64,000 nucleotides of DNA from assembly GCA_036346255.1 (NCBI GenBank), contig CM070633.1:7192001-7256000 (forward strand), given 5' to 3'. The notes under the pieces are model-generated. The model worked only from the letters and a program-made list of their open reading frames with translations. It did not search any database and was not told where the DNA came from. The DNA comes from Ampelocalamus luodianensis (Eukaryota > Streptophyta > Magnoliopsida > Poales > Poaceae). Both the position numbers and the translations under genes were made by a program. The stretch's first letter is position 1; the number at the start of each line of letters is the position of its first letter. This document shows positions 25,643 to 36,960 of the stretch, piece by piece.

Positions 25643-25933
25643 ATGCAAGAAGGGGAGGATGATGAGGATATCACTTCCATGCATACAACCAACACTCCTC
25701 ACAATAGATCTGAACCTATGCACTTGCAAGGTCCAATCACAATAGTTCGTGCACGTCAATTGAACCATCAGGTAACTTCGATTCTAGGAGTGCATTTTGT
25801 TTCTAATAAGAATATGCTGCTACCTAATGCATGTGATGTTCTTTTAATCAGGAACTTAGGAGCTGATCATGAAGAGAAGCTTGTGCAATCTAATTCGGCC
25901 ACCGGAGATAGTACCGATTTCAAACGTGCATAA
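25643..25933 (+). pseudogene. CR-type C-terminal tail of the CRM integrase, running into the 3' LTR
   Basis: An open frame directly after the TAA at 25640-25642 reads MQEGEDDEDI and crosses into the LTR, where the tail motif appears as GPITIVRARQL. The 5' LTR copy has GPITRARARQL, so two motif residues differ here. The CR tail of CRM elements is thought to direct integration to centromeric chromatin. The stop and the altered motif suggest that function was lost in this copy. Confidence 0.7.
25645..25659 (+). other. Polypurine tract of the CRM-type element
   Basis: GCAAGAAGGGGAGGA immediately before the 3' LTR start, as needed to prime plus-strand synthesis. It overlaps the coding sequence of the C-terminal tail. 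Confidence 0.85.
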
Positions 25934-26567
25934 CTTTCACATACGGACCCCGTTTGAGGCGCACGAGTACTTGATTGAAAGATTATTTCATCCTCTTTCC
26001 AACGGATCTAGCCTCACCTCCAAATTCCTTCTGAGCGCACTGCAATCGTCGATAGAGTCAGAAGCTGTTTTTGAGTCGAATTTGGGCCCATGGGTTTTGT
26101 AACTCTAGGCGGCCTATACTGTTCACATGGTTACTATTCATACATGAACATTATGACCGCCCCCTTCTTTCACCTCTCCCTCCTATACATAGTGGCCGCC
26201 ACCCCTACGGTTTGGCGGATTTCGTTTGCTTAGTTTTTCCATTGTGAAAACTCTTGTTCTTTGCTTGTGTCGACTAGACCAACCGTAAAGAACCTCTGCG
26301 GAATCCCACCTTTTGAACTCAATTACATATTTGCAATTCAGATTGCTTGTTACTTCATTCTTGCTTGTTCTTCGATTGCTTGCAGGAATTGATCCTCGTG
26401 ATCACGTCAATCGGGTCTTTGGCACGGTTGATAATGACTTGGTGATTAGTTCAGCGATTGCTTGGTTTGTAAGTGCTGCGTTCATAGCCTGGATCGTAAG
26501 AGTTAATTATCACCCAATCGGAATTTATCCTTCTCATCGAAAAATTGGGACACCCATTATCGCATCA
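25660..26567 (+). repeat. 3' LTR of the CRM-type element
   Basis: TGATGAGGATATC...GCATCA, 908 bp, matching 16063-16967 with scattered substitutions, which points to an insertion of some age. Confidence 0.9.
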
Positions 26568-29088
26568 ACAGGGGGAGGTAGCCCTCAGCTTTCGCATCCC
26601 AGCCACACCGTCGCCACTCAAAAGCCCTAACCCTAGCTACCAGAATTGCTTGGGGAAGCAAAGTCACCACCAAAACCTTTGTCGCCGTGTTCCTCCGCCG
26701 TTAGTGCATCTCAAGCTTCGTCGTCACCACCGTCGAGATCACAAGGAGTAGATCTACACCGTCGTCACCTTGAAATCAACGGAGCAACATTAGAGCCCAA
26801 CTTCTGTTGACGACCACGTGCCTCTGCCGCTTGACCTCGCCGCTAGCCAGCTCCATCATCCCCTTGCATCCGTGAGTACACCGTAGAGTTCCCCGTCACA
26901 CTAGCTACCTAATGCGCACCACCAATTGCTCTACCGTAGTCAAGAATGCCGGCGACCACAGGAACTCAAGCCATGCTGCCATCAAGCTGACGTGGAGGCT
27001 AGGTATGAGGCATGTGTCTGTCACGTCAGTGCCATGTCAATCTTGTCCACACATGTTCGCCACGTTAGCACCCCGCAAACGCACCAAAGTCAGTCCACGT
27101 GGTTTTGGTCCACAGTAGACCCACCCGCTGACATGTGGACCCCATATGTCAGGTCCACTGTTCCATGAACCCGTGAGCCATAGACTCGTAGACCGTGGGT
27201 CCAACTTGTTAGCCTTTATTCCCTATTTTTTGTATTTTCTTTTAATTTCAAAATTTATTGCTGACATCAAGCTAATGCAATATTTTGGAATTTCCTTTAG
27301 AAAGAAAATTTTGAAATTTTGAAATAGTAATTTCTTTATCTTTTTCTTAGATTCAAATCTTTTGAGAGCCCATTCTTCCTCATACGGACTCTGATTGAAC
27401 CCATTCAAGTTTCTAAATTCATATAAATTCAAGCCTTATTTTTTTTAGATTTTTATTTAATTTTTGGAGTTTATTTGTTGCTCTATTTTGTATTTATTTA
27501 GGTTTTCACTTTCATTTGCGAGTAGACATTGATACTTCGGGAGCTTTCGAGGAAGGAGTTGATCAAACTCAAGACCAGTACCAACACTAGTTTCAAAGCA
27601 AGTTGTACTTTTGACCATGTTGGACACAGTTTTTTCAAAACTACTTTGATTCAAAGCATTGCATGTTATTTGAAGTATTTAATTTTTTAAATGCTTTGGG
27701 ATTAGCTATACACCTATTTATTTATATCCACCTTGCTCATTGTATTACCTTGCTCTTTTGTCACCTTAGCTTGGTTAATTATTAGTTGGTATCATTATAG
27801 AACCATCGTGGGTTGGTTAGATACGAATACTCTGCTTAACCATGCAATGGGTTATTGATAGAATTTTGAGTTGCAAAACTAAACTTGACTAAGTGAATAT
27901 GGAATACTTTATGGAAAGCTATGTGCAGTACATTGTCACTTGTTGATGGCATGTGTTGCATTTAACCAATAGGGTGGAAAAAGATTTAGACCAAGGCAAG
28001 TGGATGGGATTGTGAAATGGTGGAGCCGTGTGCGCTTTGGAAAAAAATGAATGTGATAGTTGGTAGTAATTGACAGTCTCACCTTAGTCAATTAAAAACT
28101 TAATTTTGTGTGCCATTGAACTGAATCATCACTGTATAACCACATGCTTGGTATGGGACGGGCCTAACTTAGAAAGTTACAAATTCTTGACATTGATTTC
28201 TTAGGCAGATAGGTTATGATGTGTGCCAAGGTGGAGGTGTGATTATGTCTGTGTGACGATTCATATTTTTGAACGGTTCGCTGTGTCTAGGTCCAACGAT
28301 GTGCGACGGGCCAACAACCTATGTGTGGGTTTGGCACTGTCAGTATGCATAACAGTAGGGTCAATTGTTGAGATGAAGTTTCAATTTTTTTTTTGTTATG
28401 ATTGGTGCTAGCTACACTGGTTATATCTTGTGAGTGAAGTGTACAAACCTCTACAAAGTGTTAATCAATTTATTCGAATAGCCGCGTCCGCGGTCATGGA
28501 CATGATCGAGGATTTCAAACGAGGAGTAGATTTTCAGAAAAACCTTTTGGAAGGGACAGCTGTATGGTTAAACTTATACGGTTATGTGAAAGAAATTGAT
28601 TAGATTAGATTTTGTGTTCTTTGTGAAAATAATTATTAAAATATTATTGTTTATTTGCTTTAAATTTCACTTTCAATCTATTATTCGTATTCAATTGCAA
28701 ATATTATTTTTTACAAAAATAACCTTAGAAGCCATTTCCTTTGGAATAAGCTATCATCTATAATTGTATTATGTGGTACAACTCATTGAGTACTCGGAGT
28801 ATTCATTCTTGCTGTAATCATTCAGTTGAAGTGGAGGAGTCTTCACTTACTTTTGAGGAGTAGTTTTACGTGGAGGGTGATCGCTAGGTCTTGATCCCAA
28901 TCGGTTGCCCGTGGCAAGTCGATAGGTTCCCGCTGGAGTTGTTTCTGTTCCGATGTTGTTTCTTTATTTAGTGTCAGCCATGTATGACTTAATAAGTGTA
29001 AACTCAACCATAAGATCACAACCATTATTTATTAATCAAATTAGTTATTTATTCTTATATTCGTCTTGGGTGGAATCTATATGAATAG
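26568..29088 (+). mobile_element. Forward LTR, 3' part (continuation of 15480-16062)
   Basis: GC-rich start (GGGGGAGGTAGCCC), CATGTGGACCCC near 27133, the shared block at 28470-28504, a weakly paired GAGTACT/AGTATTC stem-loop near 28788, then sequence matching the LTR at 57150-58128 up to ATTCGTCTTGGGTGGAAT (about 29080). The last roughly 120 bp and the CA terminus are absent, so the LTR is truncated. No PBS follows. Confidence 0.7.
28470..28504 (+). other. Shared LTR block, copy 2
   Basis: TATTCGAATA at 28471-28480; GCGTCCG and TGGACATG flank the loop CGGTCA. Confidence 0.75.
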
Positions 29089-29777
29089 TGATTTTCACTA
29101 TTTGTCACTATTTATTTTTGCTATTTGTCAATTTCATATCTTCAAAATTTGACCGAGTTTGATTTTAAAATTTTACATAGCTATAGAATATGCCCTCTTC
29201 TATAGCTCCAAATGTTTTGGGAATTTTTGAAAACTTTTATACGTAGGAAGCATGAAGCTAACACCGTAAAGTGGGGAAGCACATGATATTCCCCGTGTGA
29301 TCATCCAAGCCAAAGGGTTGCAGTCTTGCAGTGTGTTTCTATGAGGAATAATGAAGAGTTGGCAACCGTACAATACTTCCAAGACATCATAAGCATAGCA
29401 ATTCTCGTACTAGTAAACTATAATATTATCACCACTGGAAATATTTCATTCGCTCATTCTCGAGATTGATCTCGGGTCTTGAGCCTGAGAAATCACGTAT
29501 GTTGTTACTTGAGCTACAATTTCGGGCAGTCTAACATGCCTTATTAAGTGAACAATACGGGTGATGGATATTTGGATAGTTTTTGTCGATTGATTCTTTT
29601 GACATGCTTAACTGCTGTATCAACATCTTTTTCTTTGCGGGTGAGCGTCAGCGTTAGAGATAATGCCAACCACTCCATTATGATCGTCGAGGATCTTATC
29701 GCGCGGCTGGAGGAGGAATTAGCTGCTTACAAATGATGCCGCTTCCACTTGATACTTGTTCTCACGATTAATGATTC
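29089..29777. other. Unassigned stretch between two retroelements
   Basis: 29089-29250 is AT-rich with repeated CACTATTTGTCACTATTT-like words, possibly a MITE remnant. 29548-29736 is a 62-codon ORF ending in a leucine-rich heptad-like helix (IARLEEELAAYK); I could not assign it. Confidence 0.35.
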
Positions 29778-30084
29778 TGATATCGTACAACTCCGTGACA
29801 TGATCGCTGGGGAGTATTGAGTATTGGTAGTGTGAACACGCAACAGATTTGGGGATCGGAAAGAGTAACAGAAAGAGGGAGGAAGCCTGGGAAGAAGACA
29901 GAGCTATTCCATTTTTTTTATCGACAACGTCTTACAGTGCACAGGGATCGCTTTTGAAGACCCAACAACTTAAATTACTCAATTGCCAGCTAGGCTAAGA
30001 CCGCAGACTTCCCTTGCCGTTCCTGCGTCGTTCTCTTCTAGTCCTTCCTTTGTCTTCCCCATGGATGCCACCGTGGTGATGACA
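29778..30084 (-). repeat. 3' LTR of the Reina-like element
   Basis: Reverse strand TGTCATCACCAC...; about 307 bp. It lacks about 55 bp and a further short segment that are present in the 5' LTR copy, and its terminal TGTTATGCCC-equivalent has decayed to TGATATCG on the forward strand. Confidence 0.8.
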
Positions 30085-30097
30085 TTGCCGCCCCCTT
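30085..30097 (-). other. Polypurine tract of the Reina-like element
   Basis: The reverse strand reads AAGGGGGCGGCAA directly before the LTR start TGTCATC. It is also the coding sequence for the GGG run of the polyprotein end. Confidence 0.75.
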
Positions 30098-31598
30098 GAG
30101 GCCCAGCTTGCCCCCAAGCTGGAGCATTCGAAAAACGAGCTTGCAAGACATGATAATCCTCCTAGGTTGCCAACGCCGCCGGTAAAGATGTCCATTTAGT
30201 CAGAATTTGCAGATGAGCAGCATGCCCTTTTTTTTTTTCACCAAACGGAGGTCCAATATGTCCTCCGGAGTTAACCCGGATACATCCAATGCCACTGGAG
30301 AAGGTAAAGTTGAGAACACCGGAGAGTAGTTCGTAGAAAATGGCTTCAATTGAGAGACATGAAAAACGGAATGAATCTGACTGTTGTCGGGCAAGGCCAG
30401 TCGATAAGCTATTGAACCAAGTTTTTAGAATATGGTAAGGGCCAAAGTATTTGAAGGATAACTTGGGATAAGGATGATTCACCACAGAATGTTGAGCATA
30501 GGGTTGTAATTTCAAGAGAAATTGGTCACCCACTTGAAATTCCCGAAAGGAACGCTTTTTGTCAATGGCTTGCTTCATTCTGAATTGAGCCTTGTGCAAC
30601 TGCCGCTGTAAGAGATCAGAAAAGAACTGACGTTCCTGCACCATAGTGTCAGCCTCGAGAGACCTTGATGTAGACAAAGAAGGCACCATGTTATAATGAG
30701 GATCAGTGCCATACAATGCTTTAAAGGGTGTACACCCCACTGTTGTGTGATAACACGTATTGTACCAGTATTCAGCCAAAGCTAGCCAAGAAAACCATTT
30801 TGTGGGTGAAGTCGCCATAGCACAACGCAAGTACATTTCTAAGCTTTGATTGACACGCTCACTTTGACCATCCGATTGAGGGTGATAAGCAGTGTTGAGA
30901 TTCAATTTAGTATCACATTGTTTAAATAACTCTTGCCAAAAATGACTGGTGAACACTTTGTCTCTGTCAGACACAATTGACTTGGGTAACCCATGTAATT
31001 TGACCACATTGTTGAGGAAGAGTTTAGCAACTTGAATGGCTCTAAAGGGGTGTTTCAATGGAAGAAAGTGGGCATATTTGGTATACCTATCCACCACCAC
31101 CAAGATCACGAGATATCCATCTAATTTCGGAAGGCCTTCCACAAAGTCAATTGTGATATCTTGCCAAGATCTTTGTGGCACACGTAATGGTTGAAGTAAT
31201 CCAGGAGAACTGCAATTTTAATGTTTAGCTTGTTGGCAGATTTGACATTGCTTGATGAACTCTTTGACAACTTGTTTGAGCCCTTGCCAGTGGAACAATT
31301 TCTTTACTTGATGGTAGGTGGTCCGCATACCGGACTGACCCCCAATAGCTGAAGAATGAAAGGCTTCAATAATTTTTGTTTGAAGGCCAGTGTTAGCACC
31401 AATCGAGATCTTGCCATCTCGATGCATGAGACCCTCTGATAGAGTATATCCACGGTTGTTACTACCAGAACTAGCAAGTTCTTGGAGTAGTTTCTGAGCT
31501 GAAACATCTACTGCACATGAATTCAGAACTTCTTGCAGCCACACGGGTTGGACCACTAAAACTGCTACTAAATCCAGTAAATGATCCACTCGCGACAA
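30085..31598 (-). pseudogene. pol: Integrase and chromodomain of the Reina-like element
   Basis: The zinc site appears near 31330-31220 (YHQVKKLFHWQGL...CQICQQAKH). The catalytic core follows at 31181: D in ITIDFVEGLPK, D in SIVSDRDKVFTSHFW, E in HPQSDGQSERVNQ, all three acidic residues present. The C-terminal module (KYFGPYHIL, VFHVSQLKPF) is split across frames at about 30430 and at a T-run at 30229-30239. The chromodomain reads ILTKWTSLPAALAT, then an in-frame stop at 30162-30164 where the family has an aromatic residue, then EDYHVL. The chromodomain would bind modified histone tails to guide integration. A 36-bp gap with a stop separates the zinc site from the core. Confidence 0.88.
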
Positions 31599-31619
31599 AC
31601 CGTCGGCTAGTGTATTTTT

Positions 31620-32810
31620 TGATCCCTTTTTATACTAGAATGTATATTAAAATCCAATTAGTTTAGTCATAGCCTTTCTTTGCAATTCCAAGGTGAGAAC
31701 TTGATCTTCTAAATGACATAAGGCCCGATGATCACTTTTAATAACAAAAAGACCTCTAAGCAAATATGATCTCCATCTGTCCACATCCATCATAACATCT
31801 AAAAACTCTTTCTCATATATAGATAACTTCTGGTTGGTTATCCCCGGCCTTGCTATAATAGGCTACAGGATGACCCTCTTGTAATAACACAACACCTATA
31901 CCAGAATTACAAGCATCAGTTTCAGTCACAAAGGGTTTTATTGAAATCTGGTAATGCAAGAATAGAATAGTACTCATAGCATTTTCAACTTCTAAAATGC
32001 ATCTTGGGCCTGCTCTGTCCAGTGAAACCCCTTGTGTTTCTGCAAAAGATTAGTGAGAAGCTTGGCTAACAATCCATAATGCTTCGTAAACTTCCTAAAA
32101 TAACCCGTGAGACCCAAAAACCCTCTCAATTCTGTGATGTTGGAAGGTACTGGCCATTGTTGCATAGCCTTGGTCTTAGCTAGATCAGTTGCAACATCCT
32201 TATTAGAGATGATATGCCCCAAGTATTCCAACTGAGGGAAAGCAAATGTACATTTGGATCTTTTCACATACTGTTGATGTTGCTGTAACACTTGAAATAC
32301 TAATTCTAAATGTTGAATATGAAGCTCCAAAGTCTGACTATAAATGAGTATGTCATCTATAAAGACGAACACAAATTTTCTGATGTATGGCCCAAAAATA
32401 GAATTCATAAGGCATTGAAAAGTTGCAGAAGCATTTGTAAGGCCAAAGGACATGACCTTGAACTGAAAATGACCATGATGTGTTTTGAATGCTGTTTTCT
32501 CCTCATCCTTTGGCACCATTTGGATCTAGTGATAACCACTCCTCAAGTCCAACTTAGAGAAGTACTGGTTCCAGCCAACTCATCTAGTAATTCATCCACA
32601 ATAGGTAGAGGGAACTTTTTTATGGTCAAAGCATTGAGCCTTCGATAATCCACACAAAATCTCCAACTACCATCTTTCTTTTTCACTAGCATGATAGGAG
32701 AGGCAAAAGGACTAAGGCTAGGACTCACTGTTCCTTTCTCAATCATCTTAGCTACTTGTTTTTCGATCTCATCTTTTTGCTGGGGGAGAATATCTATAAG
32801 GTCTGGAGTT
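31620..32810 (-). pseudogene. pol: Reverse transcriptase and RNase H of the Reina-like element
   Basis: RT begins near 32746 with SPFASPIMLVKKKDGSWRFC and VDYRRLNALTIKKFPLP. It changes frame at about 32530 and continues with MSFGLTNASATFQCLMN and the active site FIDD (VFVFIDDILIYS, about 32360-32330). Phe replaces the usual Tyr before IDD, a common variant. RNase H is frame-broken: ETDACNSGIG near 31915, YEKEFLDVM near 31820 and SDHRALCHLED near 31725 mark its acidic residues. It is not functional as it stands. Confidence 0.87.
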
Positions 32811-32999
32811 AACTAGAATTGCACTAGGCACTAAAGAAATTGCATGGTCGTAATTTCAATGTGGAGGTAGCTCCCTGGGCTCCTGGAACACCATGCAAAC
32901 TTCTGGGTGACATGCTGAACTTCAGTAGGTATGCTCTCTTCTAGGAAGTCAGCACTGGATTCTATCACAGCAGTGTCCCATAGATCATTACCCTTATGA

Positions 33000-33370
33000 T
33001 CAAACTCAACCTATTTTTGAACCCAATCACAGCTCATGGGGCTATGTTGTTCCAACCAGTCCATTCCAAGAATTGCATCATATCCTCCGAGGTGTAACAC
33101 CTTCATATCGTGTTGGAAGGTAAGCCCTTGAATCCACTAGGAGAATCCCTTGAGTTCATTAGTGCATCTTAACATTTCTCCATTTGCAATCCTTACCGAC
33201 ATGGGGGGTACTTGTTCGGACTTGTTAGGTAAGTTGTCGAGAATGTCAGCATTAATGAAAGTATGTATGTGAGCTGCCTGAGTCTAGCAACATAAGCAGC
33301 ACATGTACCAACAATCGCTCGTAATCTAATTGTTTTTGCATTGGTAGTTCAAGCTAAAGCATTCAGAGAC
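33000..33370 (-). pseudogene. Aspartic protease of the Reina-like element
   Basis: The reverse strand carries LLDSGSSHTYF with the D-S-G active site at about 33287-33260, and the C-terminal ILGMDWLEQHSP signature at about 33075-33040. A stop right after YFH and a frame change lie between them. The region 33370-33800, toward gag, is eroded: only MFLSLNALA and short basic stretches are readable. Confidence 0.75.
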
Positions 33371-33779
33371 AAGAACATCTCGTCCTCATTCTTGGAAGCT
33401 TCCATGGTAGTGACCACATCCAGTACTCCATCTGATAAGTAACAACTCAAGAGCTTTTAATCGAGCGGGATTGGTGTAGTGATGATCTGGTGAGTATTTT
33501 TCTCTGTAATTAAAACATAATCCATTTGTTCTTCTGTACGCTTTCAATTATTGAGCCTTCCATACCTCATTCGGGGTGAATTTGCCTCAGTCATCTCCTT
33601 TATGATACCCTTCCAACTACTTATATTATTTGGTATTGTCTCCCTTGTATCCCATTTTTCGAGTTCTATCCGGAACGTTCTCCTACACACTGGCATATAT
33701 TGCTGCTTTACTGAATGAGTCTGGCATTTGAGTTTTGACAGCAGCTCGCAAATCATCCTTCAAGCCCAACACAAACTGT

Positions 33780-34660
33780 GTAACTAGCATCATTTCCCCT
33801 ACATTTCAGTCATAAAGCCTGATGTGATATACCAAGCGATCAAAGTTCTTCTTGTATTCCTCTACGGTTCCCGTTTGTCTCAACTTCAACATCTCTCTCA
33901 TTTTGTTGCTGTGAGTGTTTGTTTCAAATTCAAACAACACAACCTGTTGAAACTGTTCCCAGTCATGCCAAACATTCATTAACTTATATGCTTGGTACCA
34001 ATGAGCAACACTATCTTCTAGGTACATGGTCGCGGCTGCTACTCTAAACCCCTCGGGAATCTGGTACATGGAAAAAAGTTTGACACTTATCAATCCAGAT
34101 TCGTGCCTCATTTCCATTGAATCTTGGAAAATCCATCTTCGGCATCCAACTTCGCCTTCCCTATATCACTAGCTCTGTTGGAATCAGGTATCTCAGACAG
34201 TATGAGCATGGGAGGGGGAAACGATATGTGCGGTGATGTTGGTGATGACCGTGCTGGAGGTGGCACCTGAACTTCCGTGGGTCTTGCTCCCATGATTCCC
34301 GCCCATCCCTCGCAGTAATCAAGAGTGGGGGTGGTACTGGTCCTTTCATCACTTTTGCCACTTGAACCTGTTCTTGTTGAATCTTCTCGATAGAATCTAG
34401 AGATAAGTTTACCTTCATTTGCATCTGATCCAGTTGTGCTCCATGCTGTTCCAGCTTTTGGTCACGCCGCCAACTACGCCCCCGTCGCCATTTTCACCTC
34501 CTCCACCAACTCTATTTTCATCTGTGCCAGCAGTTCTTTCAGTCGCTTCTCCATAGCTTCCATTTCCTCCACTGCTTGTGTTACTTGGATTCCTTGCTTC
34601 GTCGGTGATATCGCAATTCCTCCTCCAAGCCAACCGAACCCAAATCAAGAATTACACTGA
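33780..34660 (-). pseudogene. gag: gag of the Reina-like element
   Basis: The best-preserved part (34117-33806) reads FSMYQIPEGFRVAAATMYLE, WYQAYKLMN and MREMLKLRQTGTVEEYKK, the standard plant gag core. Upstream, the N-terminal acidic/glycine-rich segment (34648-34415), a Q-rich helix (DSIEKIQQEQVQVAKV, about 34400) and a proline-rich linker (34290-34200) lie in different frames. At least three frame changes are needed to read it through. No zinc knuckle was recognised. Confidence 0.8.
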
Positions 34661-34751
34661 TCAAGCCCGAGAGTGGTCGGTACCCTTTTTCAGGAATTTT
34701 TTTACCGGTCAAAGCCGAGAGAATTTCATGGAATCAGTGCTGGATCGACGA

Positions 34752-34765
34752 GGCTCTGATACCGA
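34752..34765 (-). other. Primer-binding site of the Reina-like element
   Basis: Reverse strand TCGGTATCAGAGCC, one mismatch to the initiator tRNA-Met site, 1 bp from the LTR edge. Confidence 0.8.
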
Positions 34766-34766
34766 T

Positions 34767-35470
34767 TGTTATGCCCTAGACTCCGTGACTTGATCGCTGG
34801 GGAGTATCGAGTATTGGTAGTTTCAACACGCAACAGATTCGGGGATCGGAAAGAGTAATAGAAAGAGGGAGGAAGCCTGTGAAGAAGACAAAGCTATTCC
34901 ATTTTTTATCGACAATGTCTTACGGTTCACAGGGTTCGCTTTTGAAGACCCAACAACTCTCAGAAACCTAACACATGGGTCCCACCTCTCATAACATACA
35001 TTAATTAAATTACTCAATTGCCACCTAGGCTAAGTCATCTTCCTTACTTGCTTCGCCGCTAGACCTTTTCATGAGCGGCCCGGCTCATCGGCCTAGCCCG
35101 AGCCTGACTGTGTTCGGGCCAGGCTTGGGACCAGAATTCCGGCCCAAAAGAAGCCCGGCCCAGCCTAAAATTCTGAAAAAACAATTAAAAATAGAAATAT
35201 ATTATTTTAATCCTGAAAATGAATTAAATAAATTTTTTTATTTCAAAAAGATTAAAATAATATTTTTTAACAGGAAAACTAGTTTTTCAGGCCGAGCCGG
35301 GCCGGGCTCGGGCCTAGAGATTTTCGGTCGGGCTTTTCAAGCCCGGCTCGAAGCCCACCGGCTCGGCGTTTGAACAAGTCTATTCGCCGCAGACTTCCCT
35401 TGTCGTTCTTGTCTCGTTCTCTTCTGGTCCTTCCTTTGTCTTTGCCATGGATGGCACTGTGGTGATGACA
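34767..35470 (-). repeat. 5' LTR of the Reina-like element, split by a MITE
   Basis: Forward-strand edges are TGTTATGCCC and GGTGATGACA. Excluding the 331 bp added by the MITE and its duplication, it is about 373 bp. Confidence 0.82.
35060..35382. mobile_element. hAT-type MITE, 323 bp, with 8-bp target duplication
   Basis: Both flanks are TTCGCCGC (35052-35059 and 35383-35390). The ends are TAGACCTTTTCATGAGC and, on the reverse strand, TAGACTTGTTCAAACGC, an imperfect terminal inverted repeat typical of hAT elements. GC-rich GGCCCGG/CCGGGCC words flank an AT-rich core. It has no coding capacity. Confidence 0.9.
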
Positions 35471-36035
35471 AATATGTCTATGATGTAAGCATGGGTTTGA
35501 TTTTATAACTGTCCTTAATGGAAGCTAATGGCTTAGTTGTTTTTTAGGGGAACAGCTTAGTTAACATGGTAGTGTGTTGTAATTGCCTATTGGAGAGTTC
35601 TACGTGTTTTTAGAATTGTCAAGATCCAGAACCACTAGGCATACTGAAATATGGAAGGCATATCATGTCACACCTGTAAGACCTCTGCTTGTAGTCTGTT
35701 CTCTTGTAATTGGTGTGTTTTTTTTTTGTTTTGGAAAATTTGTTTCTACCATTGTTATTCAGACCCAACTGCGACCTCGTGCTCACAGGATTGCTGTGGC
35801 CGTTTGCCTTGAGTGTTGACCCTCCGCTTACCCTGGCCGATTCGCCCACCCCCTGCCATCCGGCCGCGCTACTGGGGTTGCCTTTGTGCATGTACACCGT
35901 CAAACTTGCTCTTGCGAGCTCGCTCGCGCTCACAGCCGGGACCAGAGAAGAGGTGGTATTGATATGGATGGTTCAAGGCGTGGCCTATGAATAGGAGAGA
36001 GAGAGCAGCGGAGTGGTCGATTTCAGGAGGTAGTG
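35471..36035. other. Unassigned DNA between two retroelements
   Basis: No recognisable gene. The AT-rich first half turns GC-rich from 35760. Short ORFs (35583-35819 and 35710-35994) show no known domain. Confidence 0.45.
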
Positions 36036-36473
36036 TGTAACGGTCTAATTTTTTAATATTTTGAAACTTCTATGAAATTTATGGGATTTCAAAAACTTTT
36101 GTTGCATTTTGAGAATTTCCAAAATCTTGGCTTGCATTTCAAAAAGGTAAATCATATTCCTTGCTTCAAGGAGGAAGTATAAAAATCTACAAGTTAACTA
36201 ATGTGTTAAATCTCCTCAGAATTTTAATTTCAAATCCAAATTCAATTCGAAAATTCAAACCAGAAGTTCAAACATTTTTCTCTACACTCCCTCTGCTCAG
36301 GTGTTCGCGCCATGCCACGTCTGCCCTCATCTATTACCACTGCTTCTTAGTTGCCAACCTCCTCGCTGCTTATTCCTCACTTTTCCCCTCTACTCCGCCT
36401 CGGGTGGTCAAGACTCAAGAACAAGCCTTGTTCTCCAAATCCGTCCGCTGGCTTTACCATTGGATTTTGGAAG

Positions 36474-36960
36474 CCGGGTGAGTCTCCAACTTTATCATCT
36501 TGCGCATTGTGGTCACCTTGACTTCCTCTTCCTCACGCTCACCTCGTTTGTGCTTGTTTCCTCATGGAGATGAAAGGAGCCGTCACTGTTCGCAGAGCTC
36601 GCCGAAGCACGCCGCGCTATCGTCGCCTTCTCCCACCTTGTCCGGTGAGCATTTACCTTCATCATCTCACGCATCTTGATCGCCTTGATCTCCTCTCTCT
36701 AATGTGTGCCTCCTTTTTCTGTTCCATGCACCAGAGACGCTGACAAACCTTCATCCCCGTTGCCGGCCCGGAGCATGCAATGCCGCCACCAGACCGATCT
36801 CCTTCCTCGCTTTGCCAGGTGAGCCCTTGCGTTCCCTTATCCTTTTTCATCTCGCAAATCCTCTAGGCTAGTCAATGAAGCTTGAAGATGGCTGTAGTGT
36901 AGCCACACCATTGACCTCATTGCACCACCGCAAGTTGTCAGGTAAGAACTAGTTGTGCCG
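36474..36960 (+). repeat. Degenerate tandem repeats of about 165-180 bp in the LTR
   Basis: Starts at about 36474, 36641, 36816 and 36936, each with a G-C-C/G-G-GGTGAG-like word (GTAAG in the last), followed in the first three by TCATCT...CGCA...CTTGATC-like text. Confidence 0.5.

Larger units (their letters stand above)
16063..26567 (+). mobile_element. CRM-type chromovirus (centromeric-retrotransposon-like), nested and degenerate
   Basis: Two LTRs of about 0.9 kb (16063-16967 and 25660-26567), a PBS, a 1.7-kb leader, gag, protease, RT/RNase H, integrase and PPT appear in the gag-PR-RT-RH-IN order of Ty3/gypsy. The clade call rests on the C-terminal tail GPITRARARQL, encoded inside the LTR, as described for centromeric CRM elements. 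Stops and frameshifts inactivate it, and another element (20386-23358) replaces the PR-RT junction. Flanking 5-mers (AAGGG and ACAGG) do not match, so the target duplication is uncertain. Confidence 0.85.
29778..35470 (-). mobile_element. Reina-like chromovirus (Ty3/gypsy), reverse strand, degenerate
   Basis: Read on the reverse strand: LTR (35470-34767), PBS, gag, protease, RT/RNase H, integrase with C-terminal chromodomain, PPT and second LTR (30084-29778). Small LTRs of 0.3-0.4 kb once the MITE is excluded, and a chromodomain ending in WGQAGPQGGGNV that runs into the LTR, suggest the Reina clade. The flanking 5-mers GATTC and AATAT do not match. Many stops and frameshifts make it inactive. 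Confidence 0.85.

Noticed and set aside
16058..26572. Target duplication of the CRM-type element (AAGGG / ACAGG)
   Set aside because: Only three of five bases agree; not accepted.
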